Part shown: piece after piece, positions 57,067-64,000 of the stretch
How positions within the stretch are numbered: position 1 is the stretch's first letter
Layout: the number at the start of each line of letters is the position of its first letter
Origin: Rhodoferax sp.
Lineage (GTDB): Bacteria; Pseudomonadota; Gammaproteobacteria; Burkholderiales; Burkholderiaceae_C
Length of the DNA stretch: 64,000 bases
NCBI RefSeq assembly: GCF_023700745.1
Contig: NZ_JAMPYG010000010.1
Coordinates: 45,934 to 109,933, forward strand
Direction of reading: 5' to 3'
Position numbers and translations under genes: made by a program
The notes under the pieces: model-generated
The model's input: only the letters and a program-made list of their open reading frames with translations
Told to the model about the DNA's origin: nothing
Database searches by the model: none

Positions 57067-57555
57067 ATGAAAAAGGCACTAATCGTTATCGATATTCAGA
57101 ATGATTACTTTCCTGGCGGCGCATTCACACTGGAAAATGCCAACGAAGCTTGCAAAGGGGCCGTTGAGGCCATTGAACAAGCGAAGCGCGATGGATGGCT
57201 GGTTGTTGGGGTGCAGCATGTCAATTCTGCCGATGCCCCGGCTTTCAAGCCCGACACCGAAGGCGTGAAAATCCACAATACCATTGCTGCCGCATTGGGT
57301 GACGCGCCCATCGTTGTAAAAAGTGAAGCCGACAGTTTCTTCAAAACAAATTTGGTGCAAATCGTGCGCGACGCTAGCATCACCGACCTTTATCTCACCG
57401 GCATGATGACTCAGCACTGTGTAACCCATACCGCACTGTCTCCACAAGCGAGCGACATGAAAGTCCATATCATCGCCAAAGGCTGTGCCGCACCCGCCAA
57501 AGCCTTGAGTGACTTGGCCCTGCAAGGTCTGAGCGCTCGATGCGACGTTGTATAG
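57067..57555 (+). CDS. Isochorismatase-like cysteine hydrolase
   Basis: 162 residues. The Asp-Lys-Cys triad is visible: LIVIDIQNDYFPGGAF (Asp), VVKSEADSF (Lys) and LTGMMTQHCVTHTAL (Cys). Family members hydrolyse nicotinamide, carbamates or similar amides. AAGGAAAC before the ATG. The last residues after ALQGLSARCDVV end sooner than in nicotinamidase, so it is a short family member; its 3' end is followed by a non-coding stretch. Confidence 0.82.
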   Translation: MKKALIVIDIQNDYFPGGAFTLENANEACKGAVEAIEQAKRDGWLVVGVQHVNSADAPAFKPDTEGVKIHNTIAAALGDAPIVVKSEADSFFKTNLVQIVRDASITDLYLTGMMTQHCVTHTALSPQASDMKVHIIAKGCAAPAKALSDLALQGLSARCDVV

Positions 57556-57901
57556 AACCATCACTGCGCGCTATTAAGTTCGAGCAAGCCCTGCGCAACG
57601 GCCCCAGTGCACGCAGGGCAATCTTCCAAAAAACAGCCTAGAAAGTCGAAGGCAAATTGGCGCAAATAGATATATTTGGTATATGTCTGGACATGAAAAA
57701 AATGACTTTATCGTCCCAACATTTCAAGGCTGCTTTCATTCTTCGACGGCATCACCACTTCCCACCGGTTATTGTTATCTCTCGGGTTCGGCATTGATTT
57801 TAAAAGTGACAAGGCACGATGAACCCAAAAGTCCGTTTTTGGCGATACTGGAGGTCACGCAGGAAGGTCCGATTATGGCCGATGGCCGACCTTCAATTTA
57901 C
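57556..57901. other. Gene-poor stretch before the resolvase remnant
   Basis: No convincing gene. A plus-strand ORF of 90 codons (57683-57955, MSGHEKNDFIV) has no recognised domain, has no ribosome-binding site, and its end runs across the resolvase remnant on the opposite strand. It is treated as spurious or at best a hypothetical protein. No tRNA or terminator was recognised. Confidence 0.4.
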
Positions 57902-58060
57902 TCAGAGTCGGGAAAGCAGTTTCAAGCCATCCGGGCGCAACTCCCCCTTGGGTGACACATGCCGGTACAGCGTCTGCCGGGTAATGTTCATCTCAGCACA
58001 CAGATCACCCACCTTGGTTTCGGGCTGGCCCATCAACTGCCAGACGAAGGCCAAACCCGA
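57902..58060 (-). pseudogene. Serine recombinase (resolvase) C-terminal remnant
   Basis: The minus-strand frame reads WQLMGQPETKVGDLCAEMN, ITRQTLYRHVSPKGELRPDG and LKLLSRL to a TGA at 57902. This is the DNA-binding helix-turn-helix tail of site-specific serine resolvases. About 52 codons remain open; the catalytic N-terminal domain is absent, and the 5' side is occupied by the LysE gene, whose last 56 bases overlap it in another frame. It marks an old mobile-element junction. Confidence 0.7.
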
Positions 58061-58652
58061 TTAGCAGAGCGGCGAATGTCCAACGCTGGATGACTTGAAT
58101 AGTTGGATTGTGCTCCATCCAATAGCCCAGGGCTGCGCCTGTCAACGCATAACAAACATCAAAAAGAAAGCCGAGCGCCACGAGCACAATGCCCAGCAGC
58201 AAGAATTGTCCCGCCACGTTACCAGCGTCTGCATGAACGAACTGGGGCAGCAATACCGAACAGAATAGCAGTGCCTTAGGATTAATGACATTGGTCAATA
58301 TGCCTCGCAACACTGCTGTGCGATGCGTCGATGCCAAGGTCGCTGAGGGTGAGGGCGAGAGTTTAGGAACCAGCGAAGACGTGCGTACAATCTTGATGCC
58401 TAGCCATATCAGATAGGCAGCACCAATGATGCGCATCGCCTCAAAGGCCCAAGGTACTGTTTTTAGAAGCGTGGCTAGGCCTACTGCGGCGAGCGTTACG
58501 TGCATTGCGCGTGCAATGCACAGACCCATCGCGGTCAATAAGGCCGTTTTGCGGCCCTGCGAGCTGGAAGTCTGCAGGACCAGCAACATGTCAGGGCCAG
58601 GTACCAAGTAAACCGCGACCAGTGCGCCAATGAACAATCCCAATTCCGCCAT
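58005..58652 (-). CDS. LysE-family amino acid exporter
   Basis: 215 residues from ATG 58652, with GGAAG eight bases upstream; 58679 is an alternative start. About six membrane spans; LFIGALVAVYLVPGPDMLLVLQTSSSQGRKTALLTAMG is the LysE/RhtB opening, and LRGILTNVINPKALLFC is the conserved loop. It exports an amino acid or analogue. The last residues (DGPARNQGG) are encoded by sequence shared with the resolvase remnant, so the natural C-terminus may have been replaced. Divergent from an Lrp-type regulator, the classic pairing. Confidence 0.85.
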   Translation of the reverse strand: MAELGLFIGALVAVYLVPGPDMLLVLQTSSSQGRKTALLTAMGLCIARAMHVTLAAVGLATLLKTVPWAFEAMRIIGAAYLIWLGIKIVRTSSLVPKLSPSPSATLASTHRTAVLRGILTNVINPKALLFCSVLLPQFVHADAGNVAGQFLLLGIVLVALGFLFDVCYALTGAALGYWMEHNPTIQVIQRWTFAALLIGFGLRLAVDGPARNQGG

Positions 58653-58694
58653 GATTTTCGCTTCCAAATGTGTTTCCATGGCTATAAAGTTTAT

Positions 58695-58749
58695 CCAATA
58701 ATGTATCCGATTGGATTGCGAAATATTATAAAAATTAGTACATTATTGG
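58695..58749. promoter_or_regulatory. 11-bp inverted repeat between LysE and Lrp genes
   Basis: CCAATAATGTA (58695-58705) and TACATTATTGG (58739-58749) are perfect reverse complements with centres 44 bp apart, roughly four helical turns. They flank the very A+T-rich centre of the 134-bp divergent promoter region. Lrp-family octamers bind such spaced sites, so this is a probable operator for exporter control and autoregulation. Confidence 0.55.
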
Positions 58750-58786
58750 CATATTTATCTATTTTCATATTGTTTTATTGAAATTT

Positions 58787-59266
58787 ATGCCAATCCTTAA
58801 GCTTGATTCGATTGACCACCGAATTCTGACTGCTCTCCAGCGTGACGCCCGACTCACCAATGTGCAACTTGCCGAGGAAGTCAGCTTGTCGCCATCGCCT
58901 TGCTTGCGTCGTGTACGCCTGCTTGAAGAAGCGGGGTTCATTCGTGGTTACCATGCTTCGCTGGATAGAGCGGGAGTTGGGCTAGGGTTAACGGTGTTCG
59001 TAGGAGTCAAGGTCGAGCGGCATCAAGATGAGACCTCTACTGCTTTTCGCAATGCCGTAGTTCTATTGCCAGAGGTCATCTCCGCTCACCTAGTATCGGG
59101 TGAATCCGATTTTCTGCTGCAGGTCGTCGTACCGGATTTACCTGCTTACGAGAAATTTCTGTTAGGTGCACTGCTCAAACTGCCGGGTGTCAGCGATATC
59201 CGCAGCAACTTTGCGATTGCCACTGTCAAGGCACAGACCCCATTGCCACTCACGCAGTTGGCTTAA
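58787..59266 (+). CDS. Lrp/AsnC-family regulator
   Basis: 159 residues from ATG 58787; a TTG at 58778 is in frame. The N-terminal helix-turn-helix is LDSIDHRILTALQRDARLTNVQLAEEVSLSPSPCLRRVRLLEEAGFIRGY. The RAM effector domain follows (GLTVFVGVKVERH, HLVSGESDFLLQVVVPD). It should sense an amino acid and control the divergent LysE exporter. Confidence 0.9.
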   Translation: MPILKLDSIDHRILTALQRDARLTNVQLAEEVSLSPSPCLRRVRLLEEAGFIRGYHASLDRAGVGLGLTVFVGVKVERHQDETSTAFRNAVVLLPEVISAHLVSGESDFLLQVVVPDLPAYEKFLLGALLKLPGVSDIRSNFAIATVKAQTPLPLTQLA

Positions 59267-59444
59267 TGTCGATGAGTCAGACCAAGCCGCTCACGCATAC
59301 GACGTTGTGAAAGCTTGTCATACCTACTTCCGCCTCGCTGCGGTGACGGAGAATGGTGCCTTGGGATTAAGTACGGCTGCTTCTGGCCCGAAACGGCCGT
59401 TTGAGCTTTTCCGATGAGCGACCGCCTCAGCTAAAAAGAGTCAG

Positions 59445-59476
59445 GCAGTTGCAGTACCGATTCAACTGCATTTTTT
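59445..59476 (+). terminator. Rho-independent terminator downstream of the Lrp gene
   Basis: GCAGTTG (59445-59451) pairs with CAACTGC (59463-59469) around an 11-nt loop, followed by ATTTTTT. It lies about 180 bp after the Lrp stop and touches the stop of the convergent DUF3297 gene. Between the Lrp stop and the terminator (59267-59444) no gene was recognised. Confidence 0.7.
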
Positions 59477-59723
59477 ATTTATAAAACGCCTCCACCCTGC
59501 CCTTGAGCTTGATCAGCAGCGGGTTGCCCTTGCGGTCGCGGGTTTTACCGGCGGGCACTTTGACCCAGCCTTCGCTGACGCAGTATTCCTCGACGTTGAA
59601 GAGCTCCTTGTCGTTGAGCCGGATGCCGATGTCGTGTTCAAACACAGCCGCAACATGGTGCGGGCTGCGCGCGTCGGTCGACAGGTGGTCGGGGAGTTCG
59701 GGCTTTTGTGGGGTGTCGGTCAT
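59475..59723 (-). CDS. DUF3297 family protein
   Basis: 82 residues, small, soluble, mixed charge. HHVAAVFEHDIGIRLNDKELFNVEEYCVSEGWVKVPAGKTRDRKGNPLLIKLKGRVEAF covers essentially the whole conserved DUF3297 domain. Function unknown. A single gene between convergent Lrp and the YihY gene. Confidence 0.8.
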   Translation of the reverse strand: MTDTPQKPELPDHLSTDARSPHHVAAVFEHDIGIRLNDKELFNVEEYCVSEGWVKVPAGKTRDRKGNPLLIKLKGRVEAFYK

Positions 59724-59795
59724 GAGGTTTTTCGTGTGAATACAGATAAAAGTGGTCTATTTTCCAACATTCGGCCGCAGCAATTTGCAGACCCG

Positions 59796-61034
59796 TCAAA
59801 GCGCTTGGCGCAGCGTCAACTCCTGCCAGCGTCCGTTTTCCCACAAATGCAGGGTGCTGGGCTCGTAGGGCAAGAGCAGCGTGTGCAACAAGGCCCGCAA
59901 AGGCGTGGTGTCGGGGTCGGCCAGCAACACGTAACGCGCTTCGCCGTCGGCACGCTCTTCCTGCAACTGGCCGACCCAGTCCAGCGCCACCAGCGTCTCC
60001 ATGACAGGCTCCAGCTGCAGGGCATCCACCCGGAGCGCCTGCGTCAACGCGGCCATGGTCAAGCCTCTATCAGAGCGAATGCGCAGCGGCGCCAACTGCT
60101 GCAACACCTCAATGGCCAGCAAAAACTGCCAGCCCTGGGGGGAGGCGCGGCGCTGAACACCACTGAGCAGGCTCGGCAAATAGGCGGCAATCACGGCGCC
60201 CAACAGCACAATCACCCAGCCCACATAAATCCAGATCAGCATGATGGGCAGCGTGGCAAAAGCGCCGTACAACACCGAATACGTCGGCACCTTGCCCAAA
60301 TAGATCACAAGCAGTTTTTTGGCTATCTCAAAACCGACCGAAACGAACAGCCCCCCGACCCAGGCATGGGCCCAGCGCACCCGCGTGTTGGGCACATAAC
60401 GGTAGAGCGCAGCCATACCCCAAGCCAGCAGCACAAATTGCAGGATTTCCAGCAACAACTCGACACCGCCCGGCAAGCCGCCCACCAGTCCTTTGGAGGC
60501 AGACAGTGCGTAAGACGTCACACTCAGGCTAAGTGCCAGCAATATGGGGCCAAGCGTCATCACCGCCCAGTACACCAGCACCCGTTGCCCCAGGGGGCGC
60601 GGTTTGCGCACGCGCCAGACGGCGTTCAAGGTGCGGTCGATCGTCAAAATCAAGGCCTGTGCAGTGATCAACAATACAGCAAAACCAACACCGCCGAGCT
60701 TGCTCGCCTTGCCGGCAAACTGCGTCAGGTAGCCCAGCACCTGGCGCGCAATATTGTCCGGAATCAGGCTCTGGATCAGCCACTGCTGCAGCACCCCCTG
60801 AAACTTGGCAAACATCGGGAACGCGGTGAACACCGCCAGCAGCACGGTGACCAGCGGCACCAGCGCAATGGTGGTGGTGAAGGTCAGGCTGCTGGCGGTG
60901 AGCCCCAGACGGTCTTCACGGAAGCGCTCACGCAGGGTATGGGCGGTATTTTTCCAGGGAAAATGGGACAGATCATTCAAAAAGACATCCAGCCTCCGGG
61001 ACCAGGGCATACGTACTGTGGGTAATGAGCTCAT
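59796..61034 (-). CDS. YihY/BrkB-family inner membrane protein
   Basis: 412 residues from ATG 61034 (MSSLPTVR); the ORF track extends far too early. RFREDRLGLTASSLTFTTTIALVPLVTVLLAVF is the family opening, with about six membrane spans to residue 285. A soluble C-terminal part of about 125 residues (GLTMAALTQALRVDALQLEPVMETLVALDWVGQL) looks like a winged-helix unit, an extension absent from the shortest YihY proteins. Often misannotated as RNase BN; the function is not known. Divergent from the DUF2069 gene by 21 bp. Confidence 0.85.
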   Translation of the reverse strand: MSSLPTVRMPWSRRLDVFLNDLSHFPWKNTAHTLRERFREDRLGLTASSLTFTTTIALVPLVTVLLAVFTAFPMFAKFQGVLQQWLIQSLIPDNIARQVLGYLTQFAGKASKLGGVGFAVLLITAQALILTIDRTLNAVWRVRKPRPLGQRVLVYWAVMTLGPILLALSLSVTSYALSASKGLVGGLPGGVELLLEILQFVLLAWGMAALYRYVPNTRVRWAHAWVGGLFVSVGFEIAKKLLVIYLGKVPTYSVLYGAFATLPIMLIWIYVGWVIVLLGAVIAAYLPSLLSGVQRRASPQGWQFLLAIEVLQQLAPLRIRSDRGLTMAALTQALRVDALQLEPVMETLVALDWVGQLQEERADGEARYVLLADPDTTPLRALLHTLLLPYEPSTLHLWENGRWQELTLRQAL

Positions 61035-61055
61035 GGCCGCTATGATGCCACCGTC

Positions 61056-61508
61056 ATGAACACTTTTCGCACCTCTTCCCCTACCCCGGCCACAACAAGC
61101 GTGGCTTTGACCCGAATTCTGGCGGTTGGCAGCCTGCTGGGCCTGATTGTGCTGGGCCTGGCCTGGGAGCTGCTGCTGGCGCCACTGCGCCCGGGCGGCT
61201 CCTGGCTGGCGCTCAAGGTGTTGCCGCTGTGCCTGCCGCTGGCGGGCTTGCTGAAAAACCGCATGTACACCTACCGCTGGGTGAGTTTGCTGGTGTGGTT
61301 GTACTTTACCGAAGGCGCGGTGCGCGCCTACAGCGACGCCGCACCTGGCAACTATCTGGCCATGGTGGAAGTTGTCCTGTGCCTGACCTTGTTTACCGCC
61401 TGCGCGCTGCATGTGCGGCTGCGACTCAAGAACGCCGCCAAGGCAGTTGATCCGGCCATTGAACCCACAACGCCTCCTGCGACCAGCCATGCAAAACCTG
61501 CTCACTGA
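61056..61508 (+). CDS. DUF2069 membrane protein
   Basis: 150 residues with about four hydrophobic spans (LLGLIVLGLAWELLL, VVLCLTLFTACALHV). LPLCLPLAGLLKNRMYTYRWVSLLVWLYFTEGAVRAYSD is the conserved DUF2069 core. Function unknown. Its 3' end overlaps the FAD-linked oxidase start by 20 bp. Confidence 0.82.
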   Translation: MNTFRTSSPTPATTSVALTRILAVGSLLGLIVLGLAWELLLAPLRPGGSWLALKVLPLCLPLAGLLKNRMYTYRWVSLLVWLYFTEGAVRAYSDAAPGNYLAMVEVVLCLTLFTACALHVRLRLKNAAKAVDPAIEPTTPPATSHAKPAH

Positions 61509-62928
61509 ACTCAATGCCATCGTCGGCAGCGCCCATGTATTGACCGAAGGCGACCTGAGCGCCTGGACCCAGGACTGGCGCAAGCGCAGCCACGGCAAGG
61601 CGCTGGCCGTGGTGCGCCCGGCCAGCACGCATGAGGTCGCGCAAGTGGTCAAAGCCTGCGCCAACTACCTGATGCAGCACCCTGACAGCGGTTTGAGCAT
61701 CGTGCCGCAAGGCGGCAACACCGGCCTGGTGGTGGGTTCGACACCCGACGAGACGGGCCAGCAAATCGTGCTCAGCCTGCAGCGCATGAACGCGGTGCGC
61801 AACATTGATGCGGCCAACCTGACGATGACGGTGGAGGCCGGCTGCATCTTGCAAACCGTGCAGGAAAGCGCCGAATCAAAAGGCTTTTTGTTCCCGCTGA
61901 GTCTGGCGGCCGAGGGCTCGTGCACCATTGGCGGCAATCTGGGCACCAATGCCGGCGGCACGCAGGTGCTGCGTTTTGGCAATGCGCGTGACCTTTGCCT
62001 GGGGCTGGAAGTGGTGACGCCGCAAGGTGGTGTCTGGCAGGGTTTGAGCGGTCTGCGCAAGGACAACACCGGTTACGACCTGAAAAACCTCTACATTGGT
62101 GCAGAAGGCACACTGGGCATCATCACCGCGGCCACACTCAAGCTGTATCCACAGCCCAAGGCGCAACTCACCGCATGGGCCGCCGTGCCCTCCATGGAGG
62201 CGGCAGTGCAACTGCTCGGTTTGGCGCACCAACACCTGGGGGCTAGCCTGACAGGTTTCGAGATGATGGGCCAGTTTGCCCTGAGACTGGTGGCCAGCCA
62301 CTTTGAGACATTGCGCGTACCGCTGTACCAAGACACGCCCTTTTGCGTGCTGTTGGAAAGCGCCGATGCCGAGTCAGAGCCCCATGCCAGAAGCCAGCTG
62401 GAAAGCCTGTTGGAAGCAGCGCTGGAAGATGGCTGCGTAACCGACGCCGTGGTGGCAGAGAACCTGACGCAGGCGCAATCCCTGTGGCAGATTCGCGAGA
62501 GTATTCCGCTGGCACAAGCACTGGAGGGGCTCAACATCAAGCACGATATTTCGGTGCCGGTGTCCGCTTTCGCCGCGTTTGTGAGCAGCACCGATTCCCT
62601 GCTGGCACAAGCCATTCCTGGCGTGCGCCTGGTCAACTTCGGCCATTTGGGCGACGGCAACCTGCACTACAACGTGCAGGCACCTGTCGGCATGGATGCT
62701 GCGATCTTTTTGCAGGAGCAGGAAGCGCGCGTGAACCAGATCGTGTTTGACGCGGTGCTGGCGCATGGCGGCTCCATTTCTGCCGAACATGGCGTGGGCA
62801 GCCTCAAGGTGGACCACCTCACCCACTACAAATCGCCGGTGGCCTTGCAAACCATGCGCGCCATCAAGCAAGCGCTGGACCCGCACAAGCTGATGAACCC
62901 GGGGCGGGTGGTGCGCCTCAGCGCCTAG
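61489..62928 (+). CDS. FAD-linked oxidase (D-2-hydroxyacid/D-2-hydroxyglutarate dehydrogenase-like)
   Basis: 479 residues from ATG 61489. The PCMH-type FAD domain has VRPASTHEVAQVVKAC, IVPQGGNTGLVVGSTPD and AEGSCTIGGNLGTNAGGTQVLRFGN; the C-terminal oxidase domain has VNFGHLGDGNLHYNV and SAEHGVGSLKVDHL, which hold the metal and substrate His residues. It oxidises a D-2-hydroxyacid and passes electrons to an ETF or quinone-type acceptor. Context does not settle whether lactate, hydroxyglutarate or another acid is used. Confidence 0.85.
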   Translation: MQNLLTELNAIVGSAHVLTEGDLSAWTQDWRKRSHGKALAVVRPASTHEVAQVVKACANYLMQHPDSGLSIVPQGGNTGLVVGSTPDETGQQIVLSLQRMNAVRNIDAANLTMTVEAGCILQTVQESAESKGFLFPLSLAAEGSCTIGGNLGTNAGGTQVLRFGNARDLCLGLEVVTPQGGVWQGLSGLRKDNTGYDLKNLYIGAEGTLGIITAATLKLYPQPKAQLTAWAAVPSMEAAVQLLGLAHQHLGASLTGFEMMGQFALRLVASHFETLRVPLYQDTPFCVLLESADAESEPHARSQLESLLEAALEDGCVTDAVVAENLTQAQSLWQIRESIPLAQALEGLNIKHDISVPVSAFAAFVSSTDSLLAQAIPGVRLVNFGHLGDGNLHYNVQAPVGMDAAIFLQEQEARVNQIVFDAVLAHGGSISAEHGVGSLKVDHLTHYKSPVALQTMRAIKQALDPHKLMNPGRVVRLSA

Positions 62929-62950
62929 CCCGGTCGGGCCGCTTGCACGC

Positions 62951-63976
62951 TTAATTCCTGCGTTCGCGCGCCAGTGTCATGGCGGTGTCTTCGATCATGT
63001 CTTCCTGGCCGCCGACCATGCCGCGCCGTCCCATCTCGACCAGAATGTCGCGTGCCGCTACGCCGTACTTCTTCTCGGCCCGCTTGGCAAACAGCAGGAA
63101 AGAGCCATAAACCCCGGCATAACCCAGTGTGAGCGCGTCACGGTCAATGCGAATCGGGAAATCCATGATCGGCACCACCAGGTCTTCGGCCACGTCCTGG
63201 ATCTTGTACACATCCACCCCGGTGTTGACTTTCATCAGGTCCAGCACCGACACCAGCACCTCCATCGGTGTGTTGCCGGCCCCCGCACCCAGACCGGCGG
63301 CGGCAGCGTCAATGCGGGTGGCACCCACTTCAATCGCAGCAATCGAGTTGGCCACGCCCATGGCCAGGTTGTGGTGGCCGTGAAAGCCCAGCTCGGTCTC
63401 GGGCTTCAAGGCCGCACGCACCGCGCTGAGTTTGGTTTTCACATCACCGGGCAGCATGTGGCCGGCCGAGTCAGTCACATAGATGCAGTTGGCGCCATAG
63501 CCTTCCATCAGCTTGGCCTGGCTCACCAGCTTCTCGGCGCTGGCCATGTGCGCCATCATCAGGAAACCGACGGTGTCCAACCCCAAAGCGCGGGCCTTGG
63601 TGATGTGCTGCTCGGACACATCGGCCTCGGTGCAGTGGGTGGCCACACGGATGGTGGCCACCCCCAGGTCTTTGGCCATCAGCAGGTGGTCCACGGTGCC
63701 GATGCCCGGGATCAGCAGGGCCGAGACCTTGGCTTGTTTCATCAGCGGGATGACGGTGCTCAGGTATTCTTCGTCGGTGTGCGCCGGAAAGCCGTAGTTG
63801 ACCGAGGAGCCGCCCAGGCCGTCGCCGTGGGTGACTTCGATCAGCGGGATGCCGGCGTCATCCAGACCGCAGGCGATGTTTTTCATCTGCTCCAGCGTCA
63901 TGAGGTGGCGCTTGGGGTGCATGCCGTCACGCAGGGTCATGTCGTGCAGGGTGATGGTTTGGGTGTGGGGTGTCAT
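62951..63976 (-). CDS. 4-hydroxy-2-oxovalerate aldolase (DmpG/BphI type)
   Basis: 341 residues, HMGL-like barrel. [15 protein letters not shown] carries the catalytic Arg and metal Asp, [18 protein letters not shown] follows, and [15 protein letters not shown] supplies the metal-binding His pair. The C-terminal DmpG communication domain, which docks the acetaldehyde dehydrogenase partner, is present. AAGGAG precedes the ATG. It cleaves 4-hydroxy-2-oxovalerate to pyruvate and acetaldehyde in meta-cleavage pathways; the partner dehydrogenase is probably just outside the window to the right. Confidence 0.93.
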   Translation of the reverse strand: MTPHTQTITLHDMTLRDGMHPKRHLMTLEQMKNIACGLDDAGIPLIEVTHGDGLGGSSVNYGFPAHTDEEYLSTVIPLMKQAKVSALLIPGIGTVDHLLMAKDLGVATIRVATHCTEADVSEQHITKARALGLDTVGFLMMAHMASAEKLVSQAKLMEGYGANCIYVTDSAGHMLPGDVKTKLSAVRAALKPETELGFHGHHNLAMGVANSIAAIEVGATRIDAAAAGLGAGAGNTPMEVLVSVLDLMKVNTGVDVYKIQDVAEDLVVPIMDFPIRIDRDALTLGYAGVYGSFLLFAKRAEKKYGVAARDILVEMGRRGMVGGQEDMIEDTAMTLARERRN

Positions 63977-64000
63977 GGTGTTCTCCTTGGGGTTCAGGCC

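Noticed and set aside
57683-57955. 90-codon plus-strand ORF (MSGHEKNDF)
   Set aside because: No domain, no ribosome-binding site, and its end overlaps the resolvase remnant read on the other strand.
59634-61025. 463-codon plus-strand ORF opposite the YihY gene
   Set aside because: Gln/His-rich shadow frame of a membrane protein gene.

Overview
The window looks like a chromosomal segment from a GC-rich betaproteobacterium of the order Burkholderiales, most likely Comamonadaceae (Rhodoferax/Polaromonas/Comamonas-like). This is inferred from the 4,5-cleavage protocatechuate genes, the dapA-bamC and parE/parC arrangements, a PHA phasin, lutABC-type genes and the overall protein character; no 16S rRNA or tRNA gene was seen to confirm it. 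Coding density is high and the region is mostly catabolic and accessory with housekeeping blocks.

Region 1 (1-7.5 kb): a ketopantoate-reductase-family gene overlapping the start of a VOC-fold gene, with a divergent LysR regulator. A gap with a decayed gene and several inverted repeats follows, then an operon for a polar amino-acid-type ABC importer with RidA, an IclR regulator and a GNAT acetyltransferase. Region 2 (7.5-17.5 kb): an N-acyl-D-amino-acid utilisation locus on the minus strand. It encodes a Dpp/Opp-type ABC importer (solute-binding protein, two permeases, two ATPases), a D-threonine aldolase/D-serine dehydratase-like PLP enzyme, an RpiR regulator and an N-acyl-D-amino-acid deacylase, with a divergent RidA. 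Two near-identical 15-bp palindromes sit in the shared promoter region. Region 3 (17.6-29.5 kb): a complete 4-hydroxybenzoate to pyruvate plus oxaloacetate operon. PobA makes protocatechuate, PmdAB opens the ring, PmdC oxidises the semialdehyde, PmdD hydrolyses the pyrone, a GalD-type tautomerase and PmdE convert oxalomesaconate, and PmdF cleaves the product. A TRAP transporter and, unexpectedly, a hemerythrin-domain protein lie in the same operon, with a divergent LysR regulator.

Region 4 (29.5-40.7 kb): parC and parE separated by two structured inverted repeats, then a PAS-GGDEF cyclase, an orphan Liv-type binding protein, an MFS carrier, a 41-residue membrane peptide, a methyltransferase, dapA and bamC. 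Region 5 (40.7-49.6 kb): a nitroreductase, a thioesterase and lutB-lutC-lutA in overlapping order, then a histone-deacetylase-family gene, a divergent phasin with a clear promoter and downstream terminator, a DHH phosphoesterase, a 2Fe-2S ferredoxin, an RbgA-like GTPase and arfB. Two REP-like palindrome pairs, in opposite arrangements, lie at about 40.7 and 49.6 kb.

Region 6 (49.7-64 kb): trhP-like peptidase U32, aroC, a CBS-domain protein, and metY overlapping an alpha/beta hydrolase. Then comes a visibly AT-richer stretch (about 55-59.4 kb) with an FtrA/GlxA-type regulator, an exported UlaG-like hydrolase, a cysteine hydrolase, a serine-recombinase tail and an Lrp/LysE pair. The window ends with DUF3297, a YihY-family membrane protein, DUF2069, an FAD-linked oxidase and a 4-hydroxy-2-oxovalerate aldolase. 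No CRISPR array, intact insertion sequence, prophage or RNA gene was recognised.
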